A stretch of 64,000 nt of DNA, from contig NC_054755.1 in the NCBI RefSeq assembly GCF_018143015.1, positions 11,448,124-11,512,123 on the forward strand. The letters are read 5' to 3'. Source of the stretch: Lytechinus variegatus (lineage: Eukaryota > Echinodermata > Echinoidea > Temnopleuroida > Toxopneustidae). The notes under the pieces were generated by a model. It had not been told where the DNA came from and made no database searches. It saw nothing but the letters and a program-made list of their open reading frames with translations. Shown piece after piece: positions 12,656-24,590 of this stretch. A program made the translations under genes and the position numbers. How positions within the stretch are numbered: position 1 is the stretch's first letter; every line of letters begins with the position of its first letter.

Positions 12656-12700
12656 TATCCTATTTTGCGAAATAAAGATTGAATTGAATTGAACTGTTTA
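12645..12700 (+). mobile_element. Possible 3' tail of a second non-LTR element
   Basis: AATAAAG followed by tandem TTGAA units (about 12669-12690) looks like the short-repeat tail of CR1-type elements. It points along the + strand and abuts the 5' side of the minus-strand RT fragment. Confidence 0.35.
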
Positions 12701-14146
12701 TATTTGAATTTTTACAGTAGTTTTTTTTTTACAGTTCAAACACGTGTTTAAAACTTAATTAACAAAGCTATATTTTTAATATTTAATCTTTAATCAATTA
12801 AGCTTTTTAATAGAAAATTGAATATACTTGATATATTCCAAATACACAAATTGCAAATTGTATCAGAAAACTTGTTACCCCTCATTTTTAATGATATGTT
12901 TTAAATACAAAGGATGTCCACCCACATCACACCAGACATGCCAATAATCTATGTATTCCTTTGCTAAAATACCAGACTTGACGAAAGTCAGTGAAATATT
13001 CTGGAGTAATGACTTGGAATGCAATAACAGTTGACATTAAAATGTCCCCATCTATTGCCTCATTTAAACGAAAATATAAAAAAACATTTCATGAAGGAAT
13101 CTTGTAAGTATCTAGTAATGTCTACAATTTGCCCATCACAATATGTACCCTACCCCCCCCCACTTTTTTTCCAAAACCGTGTACAAAAATGTAAAAATGA
13201 CGACATGATTGTGATTGTTTGCAAGGTCAGCCCCACCCCCCCCCCCCCCATTTATGACATATATTGTATATTGATTGTATTATGTTTATACAAGAATTGG
13301 AAATAAATAAAATGATTGAATGGATGTTCAAACCATTGAAGTTCTTATAGGAGACAGTGTATGAAATTTTAAGCATCATGTTTGCTGTATGGTACTTGGT
13401 GTGTTATCCATTTATCCTGCTAAGAATGCTCCACCTTGATCCGCTAGTAATACTCTTCAATTTTGCCATTATTACTGGTAGTTTGTTCTAAACAAACACG
13501 CACGCACGAAAGTACAACCCCCTTTCAAAATACCGTACCTTTTCTAACAAAATGGTTTTAATCAACATATAAAAAGTATTAACAAACAAAACCAAACACT
13601 CTTGGAAGTTGAGGGAGATCTTAATAGGATTGGATTGGTATTTCCAGTAGGCGTATATTTCTTTGTCTTTTATTTCACCTGAACTGTGTGGGTCTTGTAA
13701 TAATGATCTCCCCGACACTGCCTGTGTGCTCTTGACTCCTGAAAAAGATATTTTTCAGATATGCTCCACTTCTCTAAAAGGACACATAGACTCAAATTTC
13801 CCCATTTTTCAATCCCCAAATTTATGAACATACAAACTCAACAGCAATACCCCTCTCTCCCTCTCTTCTTTGCCTCCAAAATTGTGTTTATCACAGGAAA
13901 TGACATGAAACCTAATGCTCCCAAAATTGGGCCAAACTCTTTAAAATCATATTGCTTGTAAAAAAATTCATATCTAGGGGCTTTCGCACCCATCCGATCA
14001 CAACAATACCTGGTATCTTGTAATTTTCATCAGTGTGAAACCAAAGTAGTGTACTTGAAACATATCCAATGAATTCTTGTAAGTCGTAAGTCGCAGGGAT
14101 TTTAGAATTGTGAAAGTATATTTTGAGAACTTTTTATATTAGTAAA
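12700..14146. other. AT-rich sequence, no gene seen
   Basis: Contains two poly-C tracts (about 13150 and 13240) and an AAATAAATAAAATGATTGAATGG tract near 13300 that may be an old retroelement tail. Nothing else recognised. Confidence 0.5.
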
Positions 14147-14301
14147 GGCACAGTCACATTTCCCCTAAGGCGGCTGGTACGGTGAGTCGAAAACAGCGGT
14201 TTTAACATTTGTTGTACATATCGGTGGTTTGAATAAAAATGAATGAAATGGCTGTTTTCGAATCGCCGCACAGCTGCCGTAGTGGAAATATGACTGCACA
14301 G
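14147..14301. mobile_element. MITE family F (CAGTCACATTTCCCC ends)
   Basis: The left GGCACAGTCACATTTCCCC is inverse to the right GTGGAAATATGACTGCACAG-like end. The inner GAGTCGAAAACAGC and GCTGTTTTCGAATC are inverted. Relatives: 34657-34770, and fragments at 23118-23172 and 33479-33512. Confidence 0.8.
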
Positions 14302-17234
14302 CATTAAGAAGCAGGTGTATCCTTTGTAAAGAATAAGAATCTCTTTATGCCGATTAAACTACAATAATTTTTCTTGTTATTGCAGGTGTGAAAGTACAAG
14401 GTGCTTTAAAAACTAGTTCTTGTATTTTTACAGGTTATTTTTGTTATGAGGCTTGTGTGAAGGAACCTCATTATTTGAGTTTTATGCTGCCAGCAGGATC
14501 CAAACCTTGGCTGTACGAAGTCTATTGAGATGGACAGCAAAGGTCATTGTTTTGAAAATGTGGTGTTTGAAATGGACCTTTTAGGGTAGAAAAATCGAAA
14601 ATATTCAGTAGATGTAGGCCTATATGAGGTGATTGCTACTGTGTAAGACCAAGGGCATAATTATCTGAGAAAAACTAAAGCACGACCCTGGCAGGTGCCA
14701 TAAGTGTGCCCCCTTCCAAAATCAGATACTGGGAATATAGCATGAAAGACGCCTTTGTTTGACTTATTTTGCAAGAAGTCTCTTTTATTCATGGATCAAA
14801 GCAACAGTGATTATTTTTTCGCTTTTTTCACCCCCCTTCCACCCCTTATTTTTATCTTTTTGTGCCCCCCCTTGAAGCGACACCTACGAGCATGTGCCCC
14901 TTGCCTGTCCCCCATAGATATATCATTTGATAATACGATAATACTCACATACTCGTGATGTTAACAATATATTATTGTAGTGTATTAATTCAGGGACAAC
15001 ATTGATAGTCGTGTCCTTCTGCGCAATGCAAGACTTGAAAATGTTGTTTTATCACTAGTAACAAAATCCAATATACGTAAAGTTGAGTAATATAATTCAA
15101 AATAAAATGGAATTGACTATTAGTTATTGCTTTCACCTAATGAAACTAATAGAGGTTTTTAATGAAGATTGAGCTTTCTTCTGGGAAATCATCCGGAGTT
15201 CCAGGAAGCTTGCATGTTGTGGAACAATATTTCAACAGTTCGTAAGTCCTGTTGTTTTCTTCAACAGCGTATGATTTTGTTTCCATCATATTTTGGCTCC
15301 GAAACAAATTTTCCATCTCCCATACCAACATCCATGTAAATATCCTCCTTTTTTTCATAATTTCCGATCAACAGGCTAATAAGGATATAGGTCCTCCAGG
15401 AAACCTGAAATTGTAGGTCATCTCAGCAATTGCAAGAACAAACTGGTTGGGTTAAAACGTTTTGCCTATCACAGTCGGCATTTCATTTAATGAACCATAA
15501 AATAGGGGCACGTGTACTTTTCTCCAGAGCTATCTGAAAGATATACACCAACAACCCTTCATCATATCATCGTTGACATTTGCAGGAAAGCAATATCTAT
15601 GGCATAATTGCCATAGCCAAGGTCTCTTCTTGACAATAGGTTATGATTCATATTTTCTGTATGACAAGGGGGAAATATATAAATTCTCCCCAAGGTATTT
15701 CCAGAGAGTAGCAAGAAATGAGATAAAGGCCTGCCCTGATATTTGGAGACCTGTTTGGTAATTCTGAACATGATTGATCTTCAACATTATGAAGCTGATT
15801 TTGAGCTGACTATTTGCTTGCTTGGTGCCTGGAATGAAAAATAATCATAAGTTATTATATTTTAATCGTCTTGATTTTGATCTGATGGTATCCATGATGT
15901 TAATCTTTTTAAGACATCTTTAGACCTCTTTTGATTTTTTCATACTTTTAGACCCTCTCCAGACCTTCTTTAGACCTGGACTTCAGACTTCTTGAGACTT
16001 CTCCAGACTCTTCAAGTTTCTATTGAGATTTTCAGTTCAGACTTATTCTGGCTTCTCCAGACCTCTTTAGAATTTTGTCTGATTTCTGCATAATATTTTG
16101 ACCTCTTCCACCTTATTCAGACATTCTTGTTTAGTAAAGTATCTCTTAAAGCCGATGATCAGTACAGTACTAAATAAACACTAAGACAATAAAACAACTT
16201 AATGATTATTTATATCAAGCCTAATATCCCTCTCATATTTTCATACTGTTCTGTATGAATGGCTGCAGCCCGTTGTGACCCTAACTTTCGAGTCTCTGAA
16301 TTGATGAAACAAAGTTTGCTTGATGGTGTCTCAAGTTTGCTCTCGACCTACTTCTTTACACATATTAGGCTATAAAATCTTTTTTCTTTCATTATGTCCT
16401 CCAAATGAAATACAGCCCTTGGTTGCTCCTCTATTACTCTTCAGGACCCCTCCACCCCCCAAAAAAAAATGAATAGATAAATAAATAAAATATGTTGAAG
16501 TCCTTCTGTCTCCGAAAGTCTTATACAAAAAGATGATTGAATTTGACTTCATTTGTCACCCTTTTGTATCCATCATGCAATAGGAAAAAAAACAATAACA
16601 AAGTGGATGGTGCAGTAACTTACACTTTAAAGTGAATGTACTTTTCACCCACTTTTTTTACTGTGAATATAATGCTCCCCTCCCCCTTTCCGATAATACA
16701 TCTCAATTCATGGCTATTCTTATATACAATTGCATTGCATTTTTATTTTGAATTTTGATACAGTATTGGCCAACCAAATATGTTTTTATTATTGGTATTT
16801 AACCTGATTTCTCAACGGAGAATATAGAGTCCATTACTATTCATAATATCTATTCATAATAGCCCAGATCCCATCCTACTTTTTTGCTCCACGTTTGGGG
16901 TTTTTGTGGAATTACAATTAGCCATAAATTTTCATAGATAGCCATTTCTTGAATGCATTATCAAATCCATTGTGGCTTGACCTTATTAGTTTTCCCCCAG
17001 TTTTGTATCAATTGTGCTGGAAACTTTTTGCACTTTTTGAAAATATAGGTTAAACGCTCCGTGCTGAATTGTCTTGATTTCTTAAAACCCAGTGATTTAT
17101 TGGTCTTTAGTTATCTAGAGTGCAATAATTTGTCAAACTTTCAAGGTTAATCTATTCCACTCTTTAATGTCCAAGCTAGAGATGTCGGAGTATGAAAGCT
17201 AACAATTTCAGTAGATCCCAGGATGTCCTACATA
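14302..17234. other. AT-rich sequence, no gene seen
   Basis: At about 15905-16130 there is a degenerate run of AGACTTCTCCAGAC-like words, a diverged short tandem repeat. Otherwise nothing recognised on either strand. Confidence 0.5.
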
Positions 17235-17635
17235 TGAGAGTGAAGTTGGCTCAGTCGGTAAAGCGTCTGCCTGTCGAACCAAAGATCATGGGTTCAAGTC
17301 CACCCTGGGCAGTTGACCGAAGCTAGTGCCTTGTGTTGTAAACGTCTCTCGCATTTACCATAGATGCTGGGTATGATACAGTGGAAAACACTCCGTCCCT
17401 CAGATAGGACGTTAAATTGAGGCCCAGTGTAGACGAGAATCATCACCTTTGCACGATAAGAACCCACTGCACTATTCATATAAGAGTAGGGGGGAAACCC
17501 CGGTGTAGTGGTCCACCTGCATTCCCCAACCGGGAGGAGAGATCCCCGGGTCATAGTGATTCAGTTCAATTTTCGCCTCCCAGGCACAGGTGACGCCAAA
17601 CAAATAATAATGAATAGTAATGATAGTATTAGGTT
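17235..17635 (+). mobile_element. tRNA-derived SINE
   Basis: The tRNA-like head has an A box TGGCTCAGTCGG at 17247-17258 and a B box GGTTCAAGTCC at 17291-17301. A roughly 290-bp unrelated body follows and ends in an A-rich AATAATAATGAATAG tail. The spacing fits an internal Pol III promoter. It is not a functional tRNA, since there is no acceptor-stem pairing or CCA-side discriminator. Confidence 0.75.
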
Positions 17636-19941
17636 GTGAAGAGGCTTGATTGTGGATTTGAACCCAAAACCCTATATCAGGGGAGCTCTGGTCTGGGTCT
17701 GTTTTCACCTACCGTTTTCAAGACAAATCATATGTGTTTAGCATGATTGTGTCATTTCTCATGTTCTAATATCTATTAGATTTTCATTCATTTGACCAAT
17801 CTTTTGTCATTTATTTGTTCAATTTTCATTCCAGCTGACAAAAAATTAACTAATCAAATTCCTCCAGTACTCAACTTTGAATTTATCGTTCAATTGCTCA
17901 AAATGTATACACACAGATAATATGATACAGTAGTAGAGCAGGGCCTACTATTTGGCAGTGATCACTTATGAAAAGAAACAGAAAGATTGGTATTTAGAGG
18001 GTTAATCTCACATCTCCACCATAACCTTGAGTGGTTACTTCGCATGCAAGCATAGATAATAATAATCAATAACGCTACAGTCTGAGCTACGATTCATCTC
18101 TCATTGCAGTGGTTTCTCACTGACAAATTTTGGCTAATAATTGCCCTTGCCCCAGCCCGATGTGCTTATGGTCCCAGCGAGGCTTCACACACTCGTCATT
18201 GGCATGGCTTTCCAATGCCAATTTTTGGTTTATAATTGTCCCTGTCTCGGCCGAATAGAAGCCCACCACCAGGAACAGCATAAACATCATACGAGGGGCC
18301 CAGCCAAATAGACATAATTTTCATCTAATCACATTTTGCTCTTCCGCTGTGGAGCCAGGCAGCATACATGATTAGTGCTTAAAGTTCATGTTTATTTTTT
18401 AATAAGGCAGCAAGCAGAATACAGATCAGAAAGTGATTAAATACAGTGTCATCTGCTTTATATGAAATGAAGTATCTGCCTTGAATAAAAAGATATGTGT
18501 GAAAGACCCATTGGTGGATCGGGGGGGGGGGGGGGTTAAGGGCTATTCAATGGTCCACCAGTGTAATACAATGTATCTATAGAAAGGAAAACATTGTCAA
18601 CTGCTTCTGCTACTTGATTTTTTTTTTTGGGGGGGGTGTTGCTTTCCAAATTTGTATCTGTTGGCACTGACAATTGCCAAATATAACATATTTGTGCTCA
18701 TTAAAAAAAATAAGCCAAACAAATTTAACTATAGATTTTTGGGGTGTCCTGTTGGTTAAAAGAAAATCAAAGATTATTAATGAAGAGCATGTTGTTAAAG
18801 ATTGGGTCCCTAATCATTTGCTTAATTTTTGCTTGGTATAAAAACCATTCCTATCTTAAGGGACAAACTTTCAGGATATATCTTGGTATTGAATAAATAG
18901 ATGAAGAAGATGTTCAAATTTCATTTATTAAAAAAAATCTAGTGCCCTTTACACATAAGATTTAAATGCTCGAATAACAGTCCAATATATTATTGACTCT
19001 TTACCAAAACTTTAAGCAAGCATTCTTTTATCGAATGAGTCTCGACCCTCTCAATCATGAATAACATTAGTTTGCTCTCATGCGCATGAGAGAAAGGAAG
19101 AGAGAATGAAAGGCAATGCACTTTTTGAATCGAATCCTACATGTATTGATATCGTCAAGTGGCATATATGATATGTACCATAAATAGAAAACATTGTTTT
19201 TGTTCTTTGGAAACCAATTGGATTAAGTGGACATTGATGGAGAAGTGTTAAGAGCCAGAGAGACGTTCTTCTGTTTGCTTGTACGGAGAGTTAGGACCCT
19301 TCTTGCTCCAAAGGATTGTGTTTAAGAGGTCGAGTTATAAGAAGAGTTTTTTTCCAAGCATTATTTGTTTCATCAATAAACATCTAAAATTGCTTCTGAA
19401 ATATTGATCAGGTACACTGCATGCATAAAATAGTTTTGTATTGTGAATTTGTTGGATGATATAGATTTGTTATTGTGATAAATTTTGATAATCCAATCAT
19501 TTGGATTCCCCCACATTGTTATAAACTTCTTGAGTTAGAATTGCAAATCTTCATATTTTCTTCAAAACAATACATTTTTTTTTGCATTTTTTGTTTATGC
19601 ACTGCAATTAAGAATTCAAATTCAATCTATTCAGCAAGCACAAAAAAAACACAATGTCTTTCCTTATTCTGTTTTTTTTTTCAGGAAGAAGAAAATACAC
19701 CAAAAAAGTATTATCAAAATGAATTTCTATTAATTAGCCAAAGAATGATTTTGATACTACTTCTCAGGAGATTTAATGTACAGCAAATTTGCTTATGTTT
19801 CTAAAGAAAGGAAATCATCAGAATGAAATTGGAAATCCAGTTTAGCATGAATAGGAAGTAAAAAGTAGTAGAGTATAATATTTGTGAATCTGTAATTGTC
19901 TTTTATATATGTATTTTTCTTTCTTTTTGCTCTATTTCCAG
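17636..19941. other. Sequence without a recognised gene
   Basis: Holds the candidate regulatory block 18095-18365, a poly-G tract at about 18521-18535 and otherwise AT-rich unique DNA. The pyrimidine-rich end leads into the candidate exon at 19942. Confidence 0.45.
18095..18365. promoter_or_regulatory. Candidate regulatory block with NFI-like palindrome
   Basis: GC-richer and non-repetitive. Contains TTGGCAT...ATGCCAA (about 18200-18222, an NFI-like inverted pair) and two related segments, TGGCTAATAATTGCCC and TGGTTTATAATTGTCCC, about 100 bp apart, suggesting an old internal duplication. Function inferred only from composition. Confidence 0.22.
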
Positions 19942-19992
19942 ACGGAATATTTAGCTCGGGAGGATTGGAAACGGAAGTCTCGTCGATGCAAG
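19942..19992 (+). CDS. Candidate 51-nt internal exon, product not recognised
   Basis: A long pyrimidine tract ending CTATTTCCAG (19932-19941) is followed by a 51-nt open block and the donor AAG|GTTAGT. The block is richer in GC and CpG than its surroundings and reads TEYLAREDWKRKSRRCK in phase 0, which is hydrophilic and basic. Both splice sites look good, and an open frame bounded exactly by them is suggestive, but 17 codons can be open by chance. I could not match it to a family, and no partner exons were found nearby. It could be part of a gene with very long introns that extends beyond the window. Confidence 0.3.
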
Positions 19993-20469
19993 GTTAGTAG
20001 ATGAATGAAAACAATGTTTAATCACCACACAACTGTGCAATTGAATATGCTTGTTTATGTTTTCATCGCACTAAGCAACAACCAAACAATTATTAAACAA
20101 TAAATAGTGCAGCGAATTAACATTTCCTCCATTTCATTCATGTTTAATGATTGAGACCACATTTCATTTTTGATACAAAGATTAGTATATTTTACGTCAA
20201 TAATAGTATCCCTCCAATCCGATTGTCTTTTATTTGTAAAAGGAAAGTCACTGACCAAAATGTTTTTATTGAAAGACAAATTTACATAAAATTGTTGTAG
20301 CATTAAGATTTTTATGAAATACTGAGATCCACCCTTGCTTAATAGTATTTAATGTATTGGGGAGAGGAGAATGCTTGGTTAAAAGGAAAGAAAATTTAGA
20401 AATTAATCAACTTTTCCTTTTATTTTTAGAGATTATATTACAGATCCAGACGAGAAAGTAAAAAAAAAA

Positions 20470-20720
20470 AATGATCATGGAAAATGTTAGAATGAAGTCT
20501 GACAGGTTCAGAGGATAGTAAGAGAGTGAGAAGAAAGAGTGAGTGAGAAGAAGAAAGAGAGAGAGAGGGAGAGATAATGAAACACAGTATGAAGGATAAA
20601 TACTTTGTGGGGAAAGAGGGAATGGAAGGAAATGAAGGACAGAAATAGAGAGAGGGAGCGAGAGACAGATCAAAAGAAAGAGAGGCGATGAGAATAGATG
20701 GGGGAAAATGAAATTGAAAT
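20470..20720. repeat. Purine-rich (GA/GAAA) low-complexity tract
   Basis: Long runs of A and G on the + strand with GAGAGAGAG and AGAAGAAAGA words. Simple-sequence DNA; long open frames on its complement are low-complexity and not coding. Confidence 0.8.
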
Positions 20721-20864
20721 GCCACAGTGAAATTGTAAATGGCACAAGTGTGAAACGAAAATTCAAGACAAATTAGATGATATGTAAGATTGATAAAGGG
20801 ATAGATAGAATGAGGGAGAGATGGGAATGAAAGGAAGGATTGAATAAAGGATACTTAGCTTGTC

Positions 20865-21055
20865 ACGTTGATTTCCCCCTTAAAACACGTCAAGAGGGCC
20901 TTCCTTATTGCATGGCAAATCCGCCACCTAATCCTACGCGAGTCGATCGAATTTCAATCAATACCTTCGCGGTGGAGGGAAAAAAAATGTTGTACACACA
21001 CTTGACCCTGCGTATAAGAAGCAGCATCATGCGTTCATCTCTGAAATGCTAATGA
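20865..21055. promoter_or_regulatory. Candidate conserved noncoding block
   Basis: Non-repetitive and CpG-containing (CTACGCGAGTCGATCGAAT; CTTCGCGGTGG), bounded by AT-rich DNA. Includes TAATCC and CAATCAATA words. No coding frame. Conservation cannot be tested here. Confidence 0.2.
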
Positions 21056-21516
21056 GTTGTTACATTGCCAATTTAAAGCAGAATGCTGAAAAAGTCATTC
21101 CCATATGTTTTTATCTTTCTTTCTTTGCTTTGAAATGCTTTCTGCTCAGTATTGACAAAACATGAATTTGATCAATACTTTAATTTGTTTGAAAGGGAAG
21201 AGATTTATGCAGTATATGATGCATTGCTCAATAAATTCTGGAATATTGTTCACTTTCAACTCATCATTAAATCCACTATTAACAGAATATGATACATGTA
21301 CAGGAATATGGTCAGATAATAATCATGATTCTGAGAAACATTGTTTCTGTGTATGTCTTTGTGGACATTTGGAGAAGAATGTCTACGAAGTCATGTATTC
21401 TTGAATAAATATATCAATTCGACTGGATTGAAAGAGAGGAATGTGTATTTTAATCATCAAGATTATTCAGAATTACTGCTCTTCACAAAGGAAAGATTGG
21501 AAGAAATTGTTCAATA

Positions 21517-21722
21517 GGGCAATTCCATGAAATATGGACATCAGACCCCCTATATGCATGGGGGCCTTCATGAAATTTTCTGTCTCTGATTTCTTGTTCT
21601 TTTGACAGTCAGTAATGTTCTCAAGAGACCATGACTTGGTCAGTTTATGAAGTGAAGTAAGACTTGAGAAAAATGGGGATTGGACATTATACAAAAAGGT
21701 TGATTGTTTTATGGAATTGCCC
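21517..21722. mobile_element. MITE family G (GGGCAATTCCAT ends), copy 1
   Basis: The left GGGCAATTCCATGAAATAT is inverse to the right TTTATGGAATTGCCC. The interior shares CTGATTTCTTG(T/C)TCTTTTGACAG and ACCATGACTTGGTC with 35657-35871. Confidence 0.85.
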
Positions 21723-22277
21723 AGTAGTTGATCATGCCATACCTGCTGAAGGAGATCATAACATGAATATTTCTATTTAAGCGTAGAAAAAATAAACATG
21801 AATATGATATAAACTGTAGCATAATTAGTATAATAAGTGATATAATCAACAGATGGCAGCGAGATTACATTCTTTGATGACATTTTCATTGTCATTGCTC
21901 TATGTTTTGATCCAATCATATGTGGATTCTTGCCAAGGCAAGTTTATCTGGATATGATTTATTCCTGTGCTTGGATGGCTCAACATTCCTAAATGCCAAA
22001 AATAATGGGAGGAATACAAACAACATTCTCGTATTTCAAAATGTTTTGAAAAACTTTCCTTCTTTGAATGACCTCAGCTAGCCATGGCTTCTTCCATTAT
22101 TGTTTTATATTAATTTGAGCATCATCTAACATAAGTTTATTTCTGTCAGAAAAAAATCTAATTAAGGTTGAACAAACTTTATTTTCATTGATATAATACG
22201 CTAAGTATTTAGTTGAATGAATTAGATACATGAATGCAATATTGTTTTTTTTTTAACTTGAAGTTATTAAAGACACT
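21723..22277. other. AT-rich sequence, nothing recognised
   Basis: No coding signature, repeat ends or motifs of note on either strand. Confidence 0.5.
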
Positions 22278-22969
22278 GGCCCGTATTCTGAAGGCGGGTT
22301 TAAATTAAAGCCTGGTTTAAAGTTGTGGTTTAACTATGGAGAGCCGATTAGAGCACAAATCACTAACAGTACACATTCAATTTATTGACTCATATGACAC
22401 CCAAATTGTTAATAATTGTCAGGGAAAGATAATTGAAGTATTTTTCTTCATTATGAAAGCAAAAGGAAACAAAAAGTAAACATAAGAAATATACAACATA
22501 AACAGAAATTTTGAACTTATGGTTCCCCATAATTTTAGCAGAGTTAGACTGTTGTCTAATACCCCTTTCATAAACCCAATTATGCGGCTAATAGCAGCAT
22601 AATTTGGTCGTAAAATTGGAGGAGGACCAGAGTTATCCGCATTATTTTGATGCTGCTATTATCCGCATAATAGCAGCATCGGGACAAGATTTTGAGTTTA
22701 TGAATGCATTTCCAAATAATGCGGATAATTGCCATGGTGCGGTCACAAGGTCACCCTTTTCCAACACAACCACATCGGAGGGGGCGTGTCCAGTTGTCAT
22801 GACGATTATCCGCCTTTTTCAGGACGGGCGCTCGTAAAAATAATGCAGCTTATTTTCGGAGTTTGTGAACGCAATTTTTATTGAATTATCCGCATTACTC
22901 TTAGGCGGCTAATTGGAGGATGGGTTTATGAAAAGGGTATAAGTTAAACCCGACTTCAGAATATGGGCC
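22278..22969. mobile_element. MITE family H (GGCCCGTATTCTGAAG ends), interrupted copy
   Basis: The left GGCCCGTATTCTGAAG is inverse to the right CTTCAGAATATGGGCC; TTTAAACC-like words repeat inverted inside each end. The copy is split at 22557-22942 by another MITE. Uninterrupted copies are at 32846-33153 and 55083-55393. Confidence 0.9.
22560..22939. mobile_element. MITE family I (TACCCCTTTCATAAACCC ends) with TAA target duplication
   Basis: A 380-bp element; the left TACCCCTTTCATAAACCCA is inverse to the right TGGGTTTATGAAAAGGGTA. TAA flanks both sides (22557-22559, 22940-22942); removing the element and one TAA restores GTCTAAGTT as in the uninterrupted family H copy near 33125. A 3-bp T-A-A duplication fits PIF/Harbinger-type integration. 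The interior repeats ATTATCCGCATAAT and TAGCAGCATAA words. No transposase. Confidence 0.88.
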
Positions 22970-23117
22970 TGTATGTCCAGTACATTGCACAGTACCTACA
23001 ATACATGGTAAATTCAAGATGTCCGCCAACCTGTCTATAGTGGCCACATTTTCCGTTTCCCTTTACTGGCCACTGTAGACAGGTTTGACTGTATATGTAG
23101 TTATTACAAAAAAATGT

Positions 23118-23172
23118 TTTAACGGCTGTTTTCAACTCACCGTACAGCCGCCATTGGGGAAATGTGACTGGG
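23118..23172. mobile_element. MITE family F fragment
   Basis: TTTTAACGGCTGTTTTC...GGGGAAATGTGACTG is the inverse of the family F left half. Fragment only. Confidence 0.5.
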
Positions 23173-23221
23173 GTTATGAAGCTTGAAAAGCCTCCACCTC
23201 CCTTTTTGTCTGTCTTTCTTT

Positions 23222-23278
23222 CAGTCACTTCCTCTCTCTCTTTCTGTTTGCTTTTCTTTCTCTCTCTCTCTCTCTTTT
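23222..23278. repeat. (CT)n pyrimidine tract
   Basis: CTCTCTCT runs ending in TTTTAG; resembles an acceptor, but no open exon with a donor follows. Confidence 0.7.
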
Positions 23279-23299
23279 AGAAGCCTTGGATACAGTAGC

Positions 23300-23745
23300 A
23301 TCATCCTTTCTAATGCGATTTATTTTCATCGTAATTATGTCCAGTGATCTCGTACAGGCACTCAAGTAGGAAGCGGCATATTAATACGCCCGTCCATCGA
23401 TACCTGGCCCGTGAGGGCGACAGAGGGGGCAATCCTCCGTGTTTACCGTTCGTGAAAAGATTAGTGAGAATTTGATTTGGCTTCTTTGTAATCCAATCGG
23501 CCGGCACACGGGCCCCGCAAATAGAACCAAGAGTATTAATGTACAGTTATTTTCTTTTTTCAATCCTCCTTCATCCCCCATCTTGCTCATTTCCAGCAGC
23601 TCGTGTTTCTCTCTGTCGCGCGGCTTCTCTCGGCAGTCGTTAACACTTAATGTTATTATCCAGGCATTAGCCGGTGCTAAGGAATGCAATAGATTTCCCC
23701 CGGGCTGTTTGAAACGAGATTATGATTAGAAGTTTAAGCCGACAC
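23300..23745. promoter_or_regulatory. Candidate conserved noncoding element with homeodomain-like motifs
   Basis: The longest non-repetitive GC-richer, CpG-containing block in the first 40 kb. It contains TAATCC (23490-23495), GTATTAATGTAC, GTTAACACTTAATG, GATTATGATTAG and ATTAATACG, and is bounded by simple sequence on the left. No frame on either strand looks coding: short frames only, no splice pair. It resembles the deeply conserved enhancers of echinoderms in texture, but this is impression, not test. Confidence 0.28.
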
Positions 23746-24329
23746 CCTTCACTGTTTCTCACCTCCCAGTTGCAATCTGTTTCTCTGTTTTCATCCATCC
23801 ATTGCTTTCCTCATGAACATGTGTCATATTGAAGTTAATTCAAAAGTGAGGCCTTTTTATCGGCATAATTTCATGGTATTGAAGTCAGTATCATGTCAGG
23901 CTAGAAGCACACAAACTCTTGTGTCCAAGTATCATTAGTTTCAGAAATCACACCTTTCTAGTTCTAAGCAAAGCATACAACAGTATGGGTGCAGTTTCTA
24001 TGTTTCATGTTAGAGTTAATTAAACTATTTAATTGCAGTGAGCAGCAATTTTGAGAAAATCATGGGTGATCGTTTCCTTGTCATCATACATGTAGATATT
24101 GATCTGATTAGTTATGGCATAGATTTGGTTAGCCACACACTATTCCATCATGGCTGACAACCTTATTTTAATCACCAACACAGATAAGCATTCATGGGCA
24201 TGTGCTGATATTGAACACTTCAATAGACAATAGAAAAATACTTCTAGATTCATTGCATCAACCAAGAGGAAATTTTATTTTATTGCTTATTTCACAAGTA
24301 CTGTTTATAAACAAATTTCTTCCAGTATC
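23746..24329. other. AT-rich sequence, nothing recognised
   Basis: No coding signature or repeat ends seen. Confidence 0.5.
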
Positions 24330-24590
24330 GCAGGGCTAGACATCTGCAGTGGCCCAGTGGCCCGGTGGCCCTGGGCAACCAAAAATAAGAGTTGGGCCAC
24401 AAAATTCTGTAAAAGCCTACAATTGATGGCCAAGTTGGGCAATCAGAGTTTTGATAAATTGTAATGTTTTCTATTGTTTTAGGGCCACCAAATTTGCTTT
24501 TGGGGCCACCAAGAATATGAAGTTGATGATTTTGGTGGACCGATCGGGCCACCAAGAAAAAAAAGTTAGTGTGGAGCCTTGAGTATCGTA
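24330..24590. repeat. Repeat with GGGCCACCAA words
   Basis: GGGCCAC or GGCCACCAA recurs at about 24395, 24481, 24512 and 24549, preceded by an AGTGGCCCAGTGGCCCGGTGG run. An irregular short-word repeat, probably a dispersed element; ends not defined. Confidence 0.5.

Noticed and set aside
17241..17312. A functional tRNA gene.
   Set aside because: Good A and B boxes but no acceptor-stem pairing and a long non-tRNA body with an A-rich tail; a SINE.
20407..20766. A 119-codon minus-strand frame.
   Set aside because: It is the complement of a GA-rich simple repeat, giving an S/L/F/P-rich low-complexity translation.
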